DNA from: Nocardia mangyaensis
GTDB lineage: Bacteria > Actinomycetota > Actinomycetes > Mycobacteriales > Mycobacteriaceae
Length of the DNA: 64,000 bases
Assembly (NCBI RefSeq): GCF_001886715.1
Contig: NZ_CP018082.1
Coordinates: 5,890,001 to 5,954,000 of the forward strand
Direction: 5' to 3'
Position 1 is the first letter of the stretch. Every line of letters begins with the position of its first letter. Shown piece by piece: positions 39,001-46,037 of this stretch. The notes beneath the pieces are model-generated. The model was not told the DNA's origin, did no database searches, and saw only the letters and a program-made list of their open reading frames with translations. Position numbers and translations under genes: made by a program.

Positions 39001-40069
39001 AGCGGGGCAGCGGTTGTTCGGTGCCGCCGATCCGGATCCAGGTGCATCCTTCGATGCCGGAGATGTCGCGCTCGTTCGCCGGGCCGTCGACATCGACGAT
39101 CAGCACGAGATGCTTCTTGTCCACCGCGGGTTCGGCGGTGGTGGAGAACGGTCCACGGTTGAACTGGGCCAGCACCTTGGCCCGGATGTCACCGACGGTG
39201 CGATACACCATCCGGCCCGAACCGATACCGTCGGTGGCATCGCGATGCTGGCTGTGCGGCAACCATTTCAGCCAGCTCCATTCCGGCGCGTCCGGCTCCT
39301 GCAGAGCGGCGGCCACCGCCACCTGGTCCGGGCCGTGCAGGACGACGATCTCGGCGATCATCGAGCGAACCAGCGCCGTCACCGCATCCGGATCGCCATC
39401 GAAGACCACCTGGGGAGTGGACAGCAGGTTCATCGCCACCGGCATTCCGCCGACCGTGGAGTACGCCTTGGCGAACCGGGTGATCTCGACGACCCCCACC
39501 GGATCCAGATCGGAGGTGGGCGCCGCCTCCGGCACGATCACCCGGACCTGATTGGCGATCCGTCCCAACCCGATCCGCACCCGCAGAAACTGCGGGTGCG
39601 GCGCCTGGATCTCCCACATCCGCTTGCCACCGACCAGATTTCCCACCTCGGCCGGCCCCGGGTGCGCATACCGCAGGAACCGATGCAATTCGGCTTCGGC
39701 ATCGTGCACGGTCTTCCGATGGTCGGTGATGCTGCGCAGATAATCCTTGCGATCCTCGTTGACCTCGGCGGCGGTGCCCTTGCCACCGCCGCCGGCCAAC
39801 CCACCGCCCATCATGCCGACCATCGACACCAACATCATCATGGGAAAGAACAGCATCATCGGCGACATGGTCCGCCCGCTGCTGAACATCATCGCGACCA
39901 TGCCGATCATCGCGGCCACCATGATGACGGGCAGGATCATCTTCAGTTTGGATGCCGGTACCGGCCGGGGCAGCTCGGTCGGTGGCTGCAGTTTCAGCTC
40001 GGCCACCGCGGGGGCCTTCGGTCCCGCCACCATCTTGGCCGGCCGTACGAACCGTCGCGTCGTTGTCAT
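36050..40069 (-). CDS. eccC: ESX motor ATPase EccC (three FtsK/SpoIIIE domains in one chain)
   Basis: 1339 residues. Two N-terminal helices (LKMILPVIMVAAMIGMVAMM and MLFFPMMMLVSMVGMMGG) anchor it. Three ATPase domains follow with Walker A motifs GATGSGKSEFL (about 485), GGPQSGKSTAL (about 833) and GSSGSGKSTVI (about 1135). Walker B motifs are LFIILDEFAEL, VFLVVDGWDI and IFLVIDDYHM; only the first has the classical Asp-Glu. EccC selects substrates and drives export. In ESX-1 it is split in two genes; here it is fused, as in ESX-2, 3 and 5. It overlaps eccB by four bases. Confidence 0.95.
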   Translation of the reverse strand: MTTTRRFVRPAKMVAGPKAPAVAELKLQPPTELPRPVPASKLKMILPVIMVAAMIGMVAMMFSSGRTMSPMMLFFPMMMLVSMVGMMGGGLAGGGGKGTAAEVNEDRKDYLRSITDHRKTVHDAEAELHRFLRYAHPGPAEVGNLVGGKRMWEIQAPHPQFLRVRIGLGRIANQVRVIVPEAAPTSDLDPVGVVEITRFAKAYSTVGGMPVAMNLLSTPQVVFDGDPDAVTALVRSMIAEIVVLHGPDQVAVAAALQEPDAPEWSWLKWLPHSQHRDATDGIGSGRMVYRTVGDIRAKVLAQFNRGPFSTTAEPAVDKKHLVLIVDVDGPANERDISGIEGCTWIRIGGTEQPLPRSLRFTVGADRTISEVTARSTRQVGVADRMSVSAMAALARSVSPYRLASVVEAVAAEQASGGTSWQEMVGIVDPGAIRIDRQWPPRRDSDRARLSIPFGYDPAGAAVFLDIKESAEEGMGPHGMCVGATGSGKSEFLRTLVLSAVATHSPDTLNLLLVDFKGGATFLGFDRLSHVTAVVTNMEEESDLVTRMEDVINGEMARRQRILRDAGNFANVADYEKAREQGADLAPLPTLFIILDEFAELLEQYPDFAKLFVAIGRLGRSLRIHLLLSSQKVPSNRMGELEAHLSYRVALRTNQTSDSRDAIGTADAYHLPKKPGSGYLRVGAGDLQRFQAAYVGESWTAPSVASPGAAAPHRARRPGGGYRPPQLFTATPVADVRPPVVEPEQPAAPDPEPEDDPITVMETVLQQLAGHGRPAHKMWLPPLTVPPTLDRLTAAVEPGGLRVPMAIVDKPRQQRQDVWSVDLSGAGGHAAIVGGPQSGKSTALQTLILSAALTHTPEQVQFYCLDFSGGLAALRNLPHVGSVALPRDADRIRRTIALINNLLASRQALFAELGIDSMREFRRRMAAPETSAELAAHDRHGDVFLVVDGWDIGFTVTGPYYDEYMPTLEALALQGLNYGIHLVISSSRWAAIRPAMKDMLQTRVELRLGDLTDTAFNSHRNLVAAIPPNRPGRCISVDALHMLTALPRIDGVGDAESAAEGLTGAIEHLSRVYPGRKAPAVKLLPSQIGWSEIHAGRPAPQTLAQRLVVPFGVRESDLSVASVDFGVSTHMIVLGSSGSGKSTVIAAFLESIRRQFTPDQARVLLVDYRRRHMDAIDDEQRIGYLTTERDLADGLPAFAAKMRSRRAPDGVTSQQLKDRSWWSGPEIFLVIDDYHMVAQRGMMNPLDPIKDIIVDGRDTGLHVIAARNIAQADSALYDNILGQMKNLNSSGLVMDGSKLDGILIGDVKPAKQPPGRGIFVEPLHARKDLVQAAWEPEQEG

Positions 40070-41625
40070 CGCCCGTCCCCGCCGAATCCGGCACCGGTGT
40101 CGTTGGCGGAAATGCCATCATGCTGAATTCGGGCATCCACCTGGGACAGGGTGGGGCCCACCGCGAACAGCGAGACGATCGACCACGGTGCGGGCACCGG
40201 GGAACCGAGGTTCAGTGACCGCAGGGTCGGATCCGCCGATGGGTCACGCCCGGCCTCGAGGGCGAGGCCGTAGCGGACTCCGCTGTCGGAGACCCACCAC
40301 AGTGATTCCCGTAGGCCCGATCCCGGATCGTCTCCGGTCACCTGGATGAAACGCCCGGTCGTGCGGGGTAGGTAGGCGGCGTCGGCTGTCCTTCCCGCCG
40401 AGCCCGCCGCGGTGACCAGGGTGACCGGAAGCCGCTGTTCATCGGCGGCAAGGGGCAATTGCCGCCCCACCAGAAGGCCGACGATGGCGCGCGGCTCGGT
40501 GTCTAGCCGTTCCCAGGACAGGCACGTCACGGCGTGCGTCGAGGTGTCGACCAGGCGGACCGGCCGGTCGGGGTAGTGCGCCGTTCCCGGCCAGTTCCCC
40601 GGCCGCAGATTCGCGGCGATCACACTCGGGCTCACGGTCTGGGACGAAATACTGCCCTGCACATCGGCATTGCGGACCATCGCCGCGAGCACCGGGCTCA
40701 CCCGGACCGCACCCGACTGCGAGACCAGATAGTACTGCGCGCCACGATCCGGTTGCGAGACCGTCAATACGGACCCCACCGCAACCGTCAGCCCGGTCGA
40801 GAACGTCATGGGGGTGCCGAATTCGGGGACCTCGGGAACCCGAAGGGCTGGCACCTCGGGAATCGCTTCGATCAGCCCGGCGGAGGCGGGCATGACCGGT
40901 GCGGTCGCGTCGAGCCCGAGTGCCAGGGTCACCGCGGAATCGGCGAGATCGATCATCGCGCGCACCGCGCCGTTCTCGCCGTCGCGGTACACCAGCCAGA
41001 TCGTGCGGCCGTTGCGCATCAGCCGGGCCTCGTCCGCGCCCAATTCCCTTGCCGCGCTGCCGTCCACGGTGAGGCGGCCACCGATCGCGGTGGTGTGCAC
41101 CGGCGCTGTCGACGCCATCGGCACACCCGCCTGCGGGTCCACCGGGGCCGCGGCTCCACCCCGCGCACGGTCACACACCGCCCAGAACGAATCGCGATCC
41201 GAAGTACCCACCATGTGGCCCGGCGCACCGGGAATGCCGACCCACGGCCCGCGCGGGTACTTGGCAAGCTCGGCCGATCCGACCCGCACCGGGTCGGCCG
41301 CCTGGCCGGTGATCAGCCGCGCCGAGGTGAGGTTCAGTGCCGGATACATCCGGCCACCCATGTGCACAAACAGCGCCCCGGAGTCCTTGTCGGCCACGAT
41401 CGGCGCATCGCCCACCTTCTTCGCCGGTGAGAAGAAGGCCAGCACGGCTGCCCCGGCGACACCGACACAGGCGAGTGCGAAGCCGATCATCAGCGCCGTC
41501 GACCGGCCGCGCTGTGGATCGTCCAGCATCGAGGCGTCGCGGCGCACCAGCGCGTGCTCGATCCGGCGCAGCAGAAAGCGCCATCCGGACACCTGGTGTT
41601 TGGACACCACCCGGAAGCGGGCCAC
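40066..41625 (-). CDS. eccB: ESX membrane complex protein EccB
   Basis: 519 residues. A cytosolic N-terminus (SKHQVSGWRFLLRRIEHALV, the family signature), one membrane helix (ALMIGFALACVGVAGAAVLA, about 43-65) and a large periplasmic repeat domain with Cys pairs (WAVCDRARGG, VTCLSWERL). EccB trimers form the periplasmic crown of the complex. GTG 41625 starts MARFRVVSKHQ. It is four bases from eccA and overlaps eccC by four. Confidence 0.94.
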   Translation of the reverse strand: MARFRVVSKHQVSGWRFLLRRIEHALVRRDASMLDDPQRGRSTALMIGFALACVGVAGAAVLAFFSPAKKVGDAPIVADKDSGALFVHMGGRMYPALNLTSARLITGQAADPVRVGSAELAKYPRGPWVGIPGAPGHMVGTSDRDSFWAVCDRARGGAAAPVDPQAGVPMASTAPVHTTAIGGRLTVDGSAARELGADEARLMRNGRTIWLVYRDGENGAVRAMIDLADSAVTLALGLDATAPVMPASAGLIEAIPEVPALRVPEVPEFGTPMTFSTGLTVAVGSVLTVSQPDRGAQYYLVSQSGAVRVSPVLAAMVRNADVQGSISSQTVSPSVIAANLRPGNWPGTAHYPDRPVRLVDTSTHAVTCLSWERLDTEPRAIVGLLVGRQLPLAADEQRLPVTLVTAAGSAGRTADAAYLPRTTGRFIQVTGDDPGSGLRESLWWVSDSGVRYGLALEAGRDPSADPTLRSLNLGSPVPAPWSIVSLFAVGPTLSQVDARIQHDGISANDTGAGFGGDGR

Positions 41626-41629
41626 CGGG

Positions 41630-43399
41630 TCACCTGTGGGCGGTGGGTGCCAACCCCGCCAATGCCGCGGTGATGTCGAAGGCGTCGACGGTCATCAGCT
41701 CTTCATCGGTCATCGCCGAGATGTCCACATTGTCTCTGGTGAACCGGTAGTCCCGCTCGGCCTCGGCGGCCTCGATCACATTGCGCACGAAACGGCCGTT
41801 GCCGGCCAGATCGATCATCCGCCTGCCCCCGGCGTCGCGCCGGGACATCTCCGCGCAACGTTCGCGCAGAATCTCCCTGGCGTCATCGGACATCACCGAA
41901 TCCTTCTTCTTGGCGATGTGGTCGGCGATCTGCACCAGCTCGTCCGGGTCGTAACTGGGGAAACGAACCCGCTTGGTGAACCGGGAGGACAATCCCTCGT
42001 TGGAGCCGAGGAACCGATCGATCTCGTCCTCGTAGCCGGCGATGATCACCACCAGCTTGTCGCGGTCGTTCTCCATCCGGGCCAGCAGCGTATCGACGGC
42101 CTCCTTGCCGAACGCGTCGCCACCCGAAAGGCCCTCCTGGATCAGCGTGTACGCCTCGTCGATGAACAGCACACCGCCCAGTGCGGAATCGACGAGGGCA
42201 TTGGTCTTCGGCGCGGTGTGCCCGAGATGGGTGCCGACCATATCGTTGCGCGACACCTCGACCACATCAGCGTTCTCGACCACGCCGAGCCCGGCGAAGA
42301 TCTTGGCCACCACCCGCGCGATCGTGGTCTTGCCCGTGCCGGGCGGACCGGAGAAGATCAGGTGCTGCGACTTGGAGTCCACCGCCAGACCGCGCTTGGC
42401 CCGGACCTGATCCATCTGCACACCGGATTTCAACCGGTTGACCTGCTCTTTGACCGATTCCATGCCGATCTGCGCCTGCAACAACGCGGAAGCCTCGGCC
42501 AGCAGCTCCGCCCGCCCTTCGCGGGCCGCCGCCGCGGCGACCTCGATCGGGTCGTCACCCGACTTCGGATCCCATTCGTCGGTGCGCGAAGCGATCACGG
42601 CCGGCGTGGTCACCGCCAGCCGAACGGACTTGTCCTGCACCGCCCGCTGCCATTCGGGGCGCTCCGACCAGAGTCCGGAACCCTGGAGCCCGTTGAGCAC
42701 CTTGTCGCCGGCTTCATGATCTCCGGTGTGCCGCAACAGCATCCCGTACAGGTAGTGCGCGTCCGCCCAGATATACGACTGGTTGCCGGATGAACTGTCC
42801 TCCACCAGCCGCCGAGCTCGGGGCAGGGCCTCGCCGAAGCGGCCCAGATGCGCCATCGCCTGAGCGGCCATCAGCTCCGCGGCGATATCGAGCAGGCCGT
42901 CGTCGAGCAGCGGCCGGCGGGTTCGCAATTCCACCACGTCGGGCCAGCGTTCGGTGCGGTAGTGCAGCGACATCCGGACGAAATCGGCGACCTCGTCACC
43001 GGGCACCTCGTCCAGGATGGCGGCAGCCTCCCGCCACTCCCCCGCCTCGGCGTACGCGGCGGCCTGCCCGATGGCGATCTGGTCGCGGTCGGCCATCACC
43101 ACCCTCAGCCCGTACATCCCGATCTCGACCTGACACCACAGCGCCCGATCGACCAGTCCGGCCCGCTGCTGGTCCCGATACAGATTGTGCACCGACCGGT
43201 AGGCTCCATAGATGACCTCCGGGGTGACGTCGCCGGCCATCGCCCGCCCGAGCCAGGCATCGCACATGTCCGGGTCCAGATCTGTCGCCGCCCTGAAGGC
43301 GGCTGCCGCGTGCTCCTCATTGCGCATGCCACCGGCGATCAGGCCCAATGCCTGCACACCGGTGTAGAACGCGTCCTCCGGACCTGACAATCGCCACAC
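41630..43399 (-). CDS. eccA: Cytosolic ESX AAA+ ATPase EccA
   Basis: 589 residues. The N-terminal 270 form TPR-like helical repeats. A CbxX/CfxQ-type AAA+ domain follows: Walker A FSGPPGTGKTTIARVVAKIF, Walker B GGVLFIDEAYTL, sensor VVIIAGYEDEIDRFL and arginine-finger region GLSSRFTKRVRFPSY. EccA is thought to release EspG from PE-PPE dimers before export. The GTG start at 43399 is 64 bases from a perfect operator copy. In ESX-2 eccA lies at the opposite end of the locus, so its first place here is a difference. Confidence 0.93.
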   Translation of the reverse strand: MWRLSGPEDAFYTGVQALGLIAGGMRNEEHAAAAFRAATDLDPDMCDAWLGRAMAGDVTPEVIYGAYRSVHNLYRDQQRAGLVDRALWCQVEIGMYGLRVVMADRDQIAIGQAAAYAEAGEWREAAAILDEVPGDEVADFVRMSLHYRTERWPDVVELRTRRPLLDDGLLDIAAELMAAQAMAHLGRFGEALPRARRLVEDSSSGNQSYIWADAHYLYGMLLRHTGDHEAGDKVLNGLQGSGLWSERPEWQRAVQDKSVRLAVTTPAVIASRTDEWDPKSGDDPIEVAAAAAREGRAELLAEASALLQAQIGMESVKEQVNRLKSGVQMDQVRAKRGLAVDSKSQHLIFSGPPGTGKTTIARVVAKIFAGLGVVENADVVEVSRNDMVGTHLGHTAPKTNALVDSALGGVLFIDEAYTLIQEGLSGGDAFGKEAVDTLLARMENDRDKLVVIIAGYEDEIDRFLGSNEGLSSRFTKRVRFPSYDPDELVQIADHIAKKKDSVMSDDAREILRERCAEMSRRDAGGRRMIDLAGNGRFVRNVIEAAEAERDYRFTRDNVDISAMTDEELMTVDAFDITAALAGLAPTAHR

Positions 43400-43800
43400 C
43401 TCTTCCGCCGATCTCGTGCCCCCGCACCATAAGTCACCACGTCATCCAGCTCACGGAGCTCGTTCCCACAGGTGGGAACATCGAGCGGGTGGCGGAGTTC
43501 CGGCTGACATCGCAGGGAACCATTGAGCTCACCTGCACCGACGAGGAAGGGTGCCCACTCGCCCAGCGGTGGTTCGCCGAACGCATTGATCTGGTTACCG
43601 CATCGCGGTCAGTCACCCCGGACGACGGACCCGCGTTCATGCGCGCTCTGCTGCAACCGTTCCTGATGAGCCATGAGCGCGGCACCTGGGCAGCGAAGAC
43701 CAACGGACCAGAACCCTGCCGAGCGCAGGACCGGCGGGCGAACCATCGCGCGACCGTCGCCGCCGCCGGCCGAACCGGGTCGGCCACTAGACCTCGGTGA
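43348..43800 (+). CDS. Small protein divergent from eccA, start uncertain
   Basis: The well-supported part runs from about 43441: VIQLTELVPTGGNIERVAEF, then PDDGPAFMRALLQPFLMSHE, which looks like a folded alpha/beta domain of a family of small actinobacterial proteins of unknown function. The tail after residue 110 is basic and low-complexity. Starts are unclear: ATG 43348 lies inside the eccA 5' end on the other strand, and GTG 43489 would cut into the domain. The perfect operator at 43463-43478 is inside the frame. It ends convergently with the next gene, overlapping by 14 bases. Confidence 0.5.
   Translation: MPAHRCRTRPPDLTIATPLPPISCPRTISHHVIQLTELVPTGGNIERVAEFRLTSQGTIELTCTDEEGCPLAQRWFAERIDLVTASRSVTPDDGPAFMRALLQPFLMSHERGTWAAKTNGPEPCRAQDRRANHRATVAAAGRTGSATRPR
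43463..43478. promoter_or_regulatory. TTCCCA-N4-TGGGAA site 5, perfect copy upstream of eccABC
   Basis: TTCCCA-CAGG-TGGGAA matches all 12 consensus positions and extends to an 18-base palindrome (GTTCCCAC-AG-GTGGGAAC, 43462-43479). It lies 64 bases upstream of the eccA start, the same distance as site 4 from PE. Confidence 0.72.
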
Positions 43801-44923
43801 GCCCGCTGGCGATCGGCTCGGGATCGGGTTGATCACTGCCCGCGTCCTCGGCCGCCGCTTCCGAACTCGACGACGTCCTCGCCGCCGGTTCCAGCGCGGA
43901 TCGGACGGACCGGCCGAGGGCGGAGACCATCGGCCCGAGTGGCCCGAGCTGGTCAGCGGCCTGGTCCCAGGCCTGTTCGTCCGCCAGCGGCGAACCGGCG
44001 GAGGCTGGTTCGGCTTCGGGCTCAGCCTTGGTCTCGGCCTTGGTCTCGGCCTCGGCCGGGCCTTCATCTCGGCTCTCCGCCTCGGGGGTCCGGGGGTCGG
44101 CCGGGGCGGGTCCTTCGTCCGGCGCGGGCGCGCTTTCCGGCTCACGCCGATCGTCGCTGTCTTCGCCGCTGAGGTTCTCCACGAGGTCGGGCAGCATGGT
44201 CATCAGTGGCATGGCCGCCATCGGCAGCATGGCCAGCATCGGGAGCAGGGAGGCGAGACTGCCGTCACCGCCGCCGCCGCCACCGCCACCGGATCCGCTT
44301 CCGCCGCTGCCGGAACCGTCGTCTTCGTCGCCCGGGGAACCGGCCAGCTCGCTGTTCAGTTCCGCGACCATGGTGACTTTGTGCAGCACCGCGCCAACGG
44401 CCTCCGCGAGGTGGCGCAACAGGTTCATCTCCTGGGCGGCTTTCAGCTCGCCCTTGCCGACCGCCTCGAGGTTGTTGTTGAGCTCACCGACGATGTCCTT
44501 GATCGCTCGAAGCGTCTGGTCCTCTTCGCTGGAGACATATTTCGCCACCTCGACGACATTGCGGTCCGCCCGCAGGAGCGCGCCCTGCCGTGCTTCGACC
44601 TTCGTCAACGTCTCCTTGTATTCCTCGGTGGATTCGCTCTTGCCGAGATTCTCGTAGACCACCGGCCGGATCAACTCGTCGACGTTCGGCGGGGGGCTGG
44701 TGGTGCCGATGCCGAGGAGGTTGACCGACGACTGAATGGCGGCCTCGGCCATGGCGATATACGCCAGCAGGCCGGTCGACCCGCCGGGCGGCCGGACGAG
44801 TTCGACGGTCCAGAAGTTCTTGTCCCCCGTCTCCTCGGACTTCTCCTCGGACTTCTCCGCCAACAGCGCAAACAGCCGCTCCTCGAGATCTGTCACCTGT
44901 TCGTCGGTCAGCTCGGCCGCCAT
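43787..44923 (-). CDS. ESX-associated protein with helical head and acidic tail
   Basis: 378 residues. Residues 1-200 are helical with FWTVELVRPPGGSTGLLAYI and a long amphipathic stretch (NNLEAVGKGELKAAQEMNLL). A Gly/Ser run and a Met-rich hydrophobic stretch (LLPMLAMLPMAAMPLMTMLP) follow; the tail is acidic with the repeat AETKAETKAEPEAEPA. It could be a secreted or membrane-inserting ESX substrate. No family is recognised. ATG 44923 has GAGGAGG about ten bases upstream, and an operator copy lies 45 bases upstream. Confidence 0.65.
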   Translation of the reverse strand: MAAELTDEQVTDLEERLFALLAEKSEEKSEETGDKNFWTVELVRPPGGSTGLLAYIAMAEAAIQSSVNLLGIGTTSPPPNVDELIRPVVYENLGKSESTEEYKETLTKVEARQGALLRADRNVVEVAKYVSSEEDQTLRAIKDIVGELNNNLEAVGKGELKAAQEMNLLRHLAEAVGAVLHKVTMVAELNSELAGSPGDEDDGSGSGGSGSGGGGGGGGDGSLASLLPMLAMLPMAAMPLMTMLPDLVENLSGEDSDDRREPESAPAPDEGPAPADPRTPEAESRDEGPAEAETKAETKAEPEAEPASAGSPLADEQAWDQAADQLGPLGPMVSALGRSVRSALEPAARTSSSSEAAAEDAGSDQPDPEPIASGLTEV

Positions 44924-44967
44924 CCGGCGCCACCTCCTCTCCGCCCGTCTCGGTTCATTGTCGGCTG

Positions 44968-44983
44968 TCCCCTGCCGTGGGAA
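44968..44983. promoter_or_regulatory. TTCCCA-N4-TGGGAA site 6, divergent region
   Basis: TCCCCT-GCCG-TGGGAA, 10 of 12 matches. It lies in the 130-base gap between two divergent genes, 45 bases from the start at 44923 and 71 bases from the start at 45054. Confidence 0.55.
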
Positions 44984-45053
44984 GGTCCGACAATGATCCA
45001 GGGGTGCGCGATCTGAGAGCGGGCGGTGGTGAATTGGTCGAATGGGGTCGGAC

Positions 45054-46013
45054 ATGACTGTTGAAGTGGATGTGGTGTTGCGTGCGCTGAGCGCGCTGTA
45101 TGGGCAGGGACAGCCCGCGGCCGGTCATTCGGCGGTCATGATGCGCGATATCGCCGCCGGGATGCGTGCGCAGAGCGCGTCGGGGCTGGCCGGATACACC
45201 GAAGCCCTCGGTACACACACCGCCACCGCCGACAATCAATCCCGGCGGGACGGAACCGTGCACACCACAGTGGCCCGATCCGGCGACGGCACCGTAGTCG
45301 GCAGGCAGCAGATCGCGAACCAGATCGCCGAATTCCGCACCAGGGTACAGGCTCTCGTCTCGGTGGGAGACGCCCGATTCACCGGGACCGCCCTGCTGGA
45401 TACCGCACAGCGGAGCATCTCGCAGGCGACCAGGCAGGTCAGTATCGATATGGATGCCGCGCGCCGCATGGCCGCGCAGATCGTGCCGCCGGTGGTCCCA
45501 CCGGCCCGCGGGCGCACCCTCTCCCCGGACCAACCGGTACGCCGACGCCGCAGGCGGCGGATCCGCCCGGTGGCCGCGGCGGTGGGCGCCCATCCGAACT
45601 CGCAACGAAGCATCCGGCAGTTGTCGGACGGAACGCGCGGCGGTGACGCGGTCTCCGCGGCGAGCGGTTGGCTCGGCGCGCCATATGTCTGGGGTGGTGG
45701 CGGTGCGGGCGGCCCCACCGGCGGCGGCTTCGACTGCTCCGGCTTGACGCAGTATGCCGTGGCGCACGCGTCCGGGGGCGAGGTGGTGCTGCCACGCACC
45801 ACCTACGAGCAGATCCACAGCGGCGTTCGGGTGCATCCACAGGATGCTCGGCCGGGCGATCTCGTGTTTCCCGGGGATTCGTTCAGTGCCAACGGCCCCG
45901 AACACGTCCAGCTCGCCGCGGGCGGTGGCCGGGTGATCGAGGCGCCGTATTCCGGCGCGACGGTCCGCTGGTCGGAGATGGACACCAATTCCGTCGTCGT
46001 GCGCGTGCTGTAA
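45054..46013 (+). CDS. NlpC/P60 peptidoglycan hydrolase linked to ESX
   Basis: 319 residues. A helical N-terminal domain (1-150) of the kind found on ESX substrates precedes an Arg-rich linker (VRRRRRRRIRP) and an NlpC/P60 domain. The catalytic Cys is in GGGFDCSGLTQYAV (about 228), the His in NGPEHVQLAAGGG and a third residue Glu in RVIEAPYSG, like the Cys-His-Glu set of RipA. No Sec signal is present, which fits export by the ESX system. It would open peptidoglycan for the secretion channel. ESX-2 of M. tuberculosis has a comparable gene (Rv3896c). The next gene begins 24 bases downstream. Confidence 0.82.
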   Translation: MTVEVDVVLRALSALYGQGQPAAGHSAVMMRDIAAGMRAQSASGLAGYTEALGTHTATADNQSRRDGTVHTTVARSGDGTVVGRQQIANQIAEFRTRVQALVSVGDARFTGTALLDTAQRSISQATRQVSIDMDAARRMAAQIVPPVVPPARGRTLSPDQPVRRRRRRRIRPVAAAVGAHPNSQRSIRQLSDGTRGGDAVSAASGWLGAPYVWGGGGAGGPTGGGFDCSGLTQYAVAHASGGEVVLPRTTYEQIHSGVRVHPQDARPGDLVFPGDSFSANGPEHVQLAAGGGRVIEAPYSGATVRWSEMDTNSVVVRVL

Positions 46014-46037
46014 CGGGCCGGGAAGCAGGCTTCACCC

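Noticed and set aside
44240..44330. Tandem repeat in GC-rich codons
   Set aside because: It is low-complexity Gly/Ser coding sequence of the 43787 gene, not an independent repeat.
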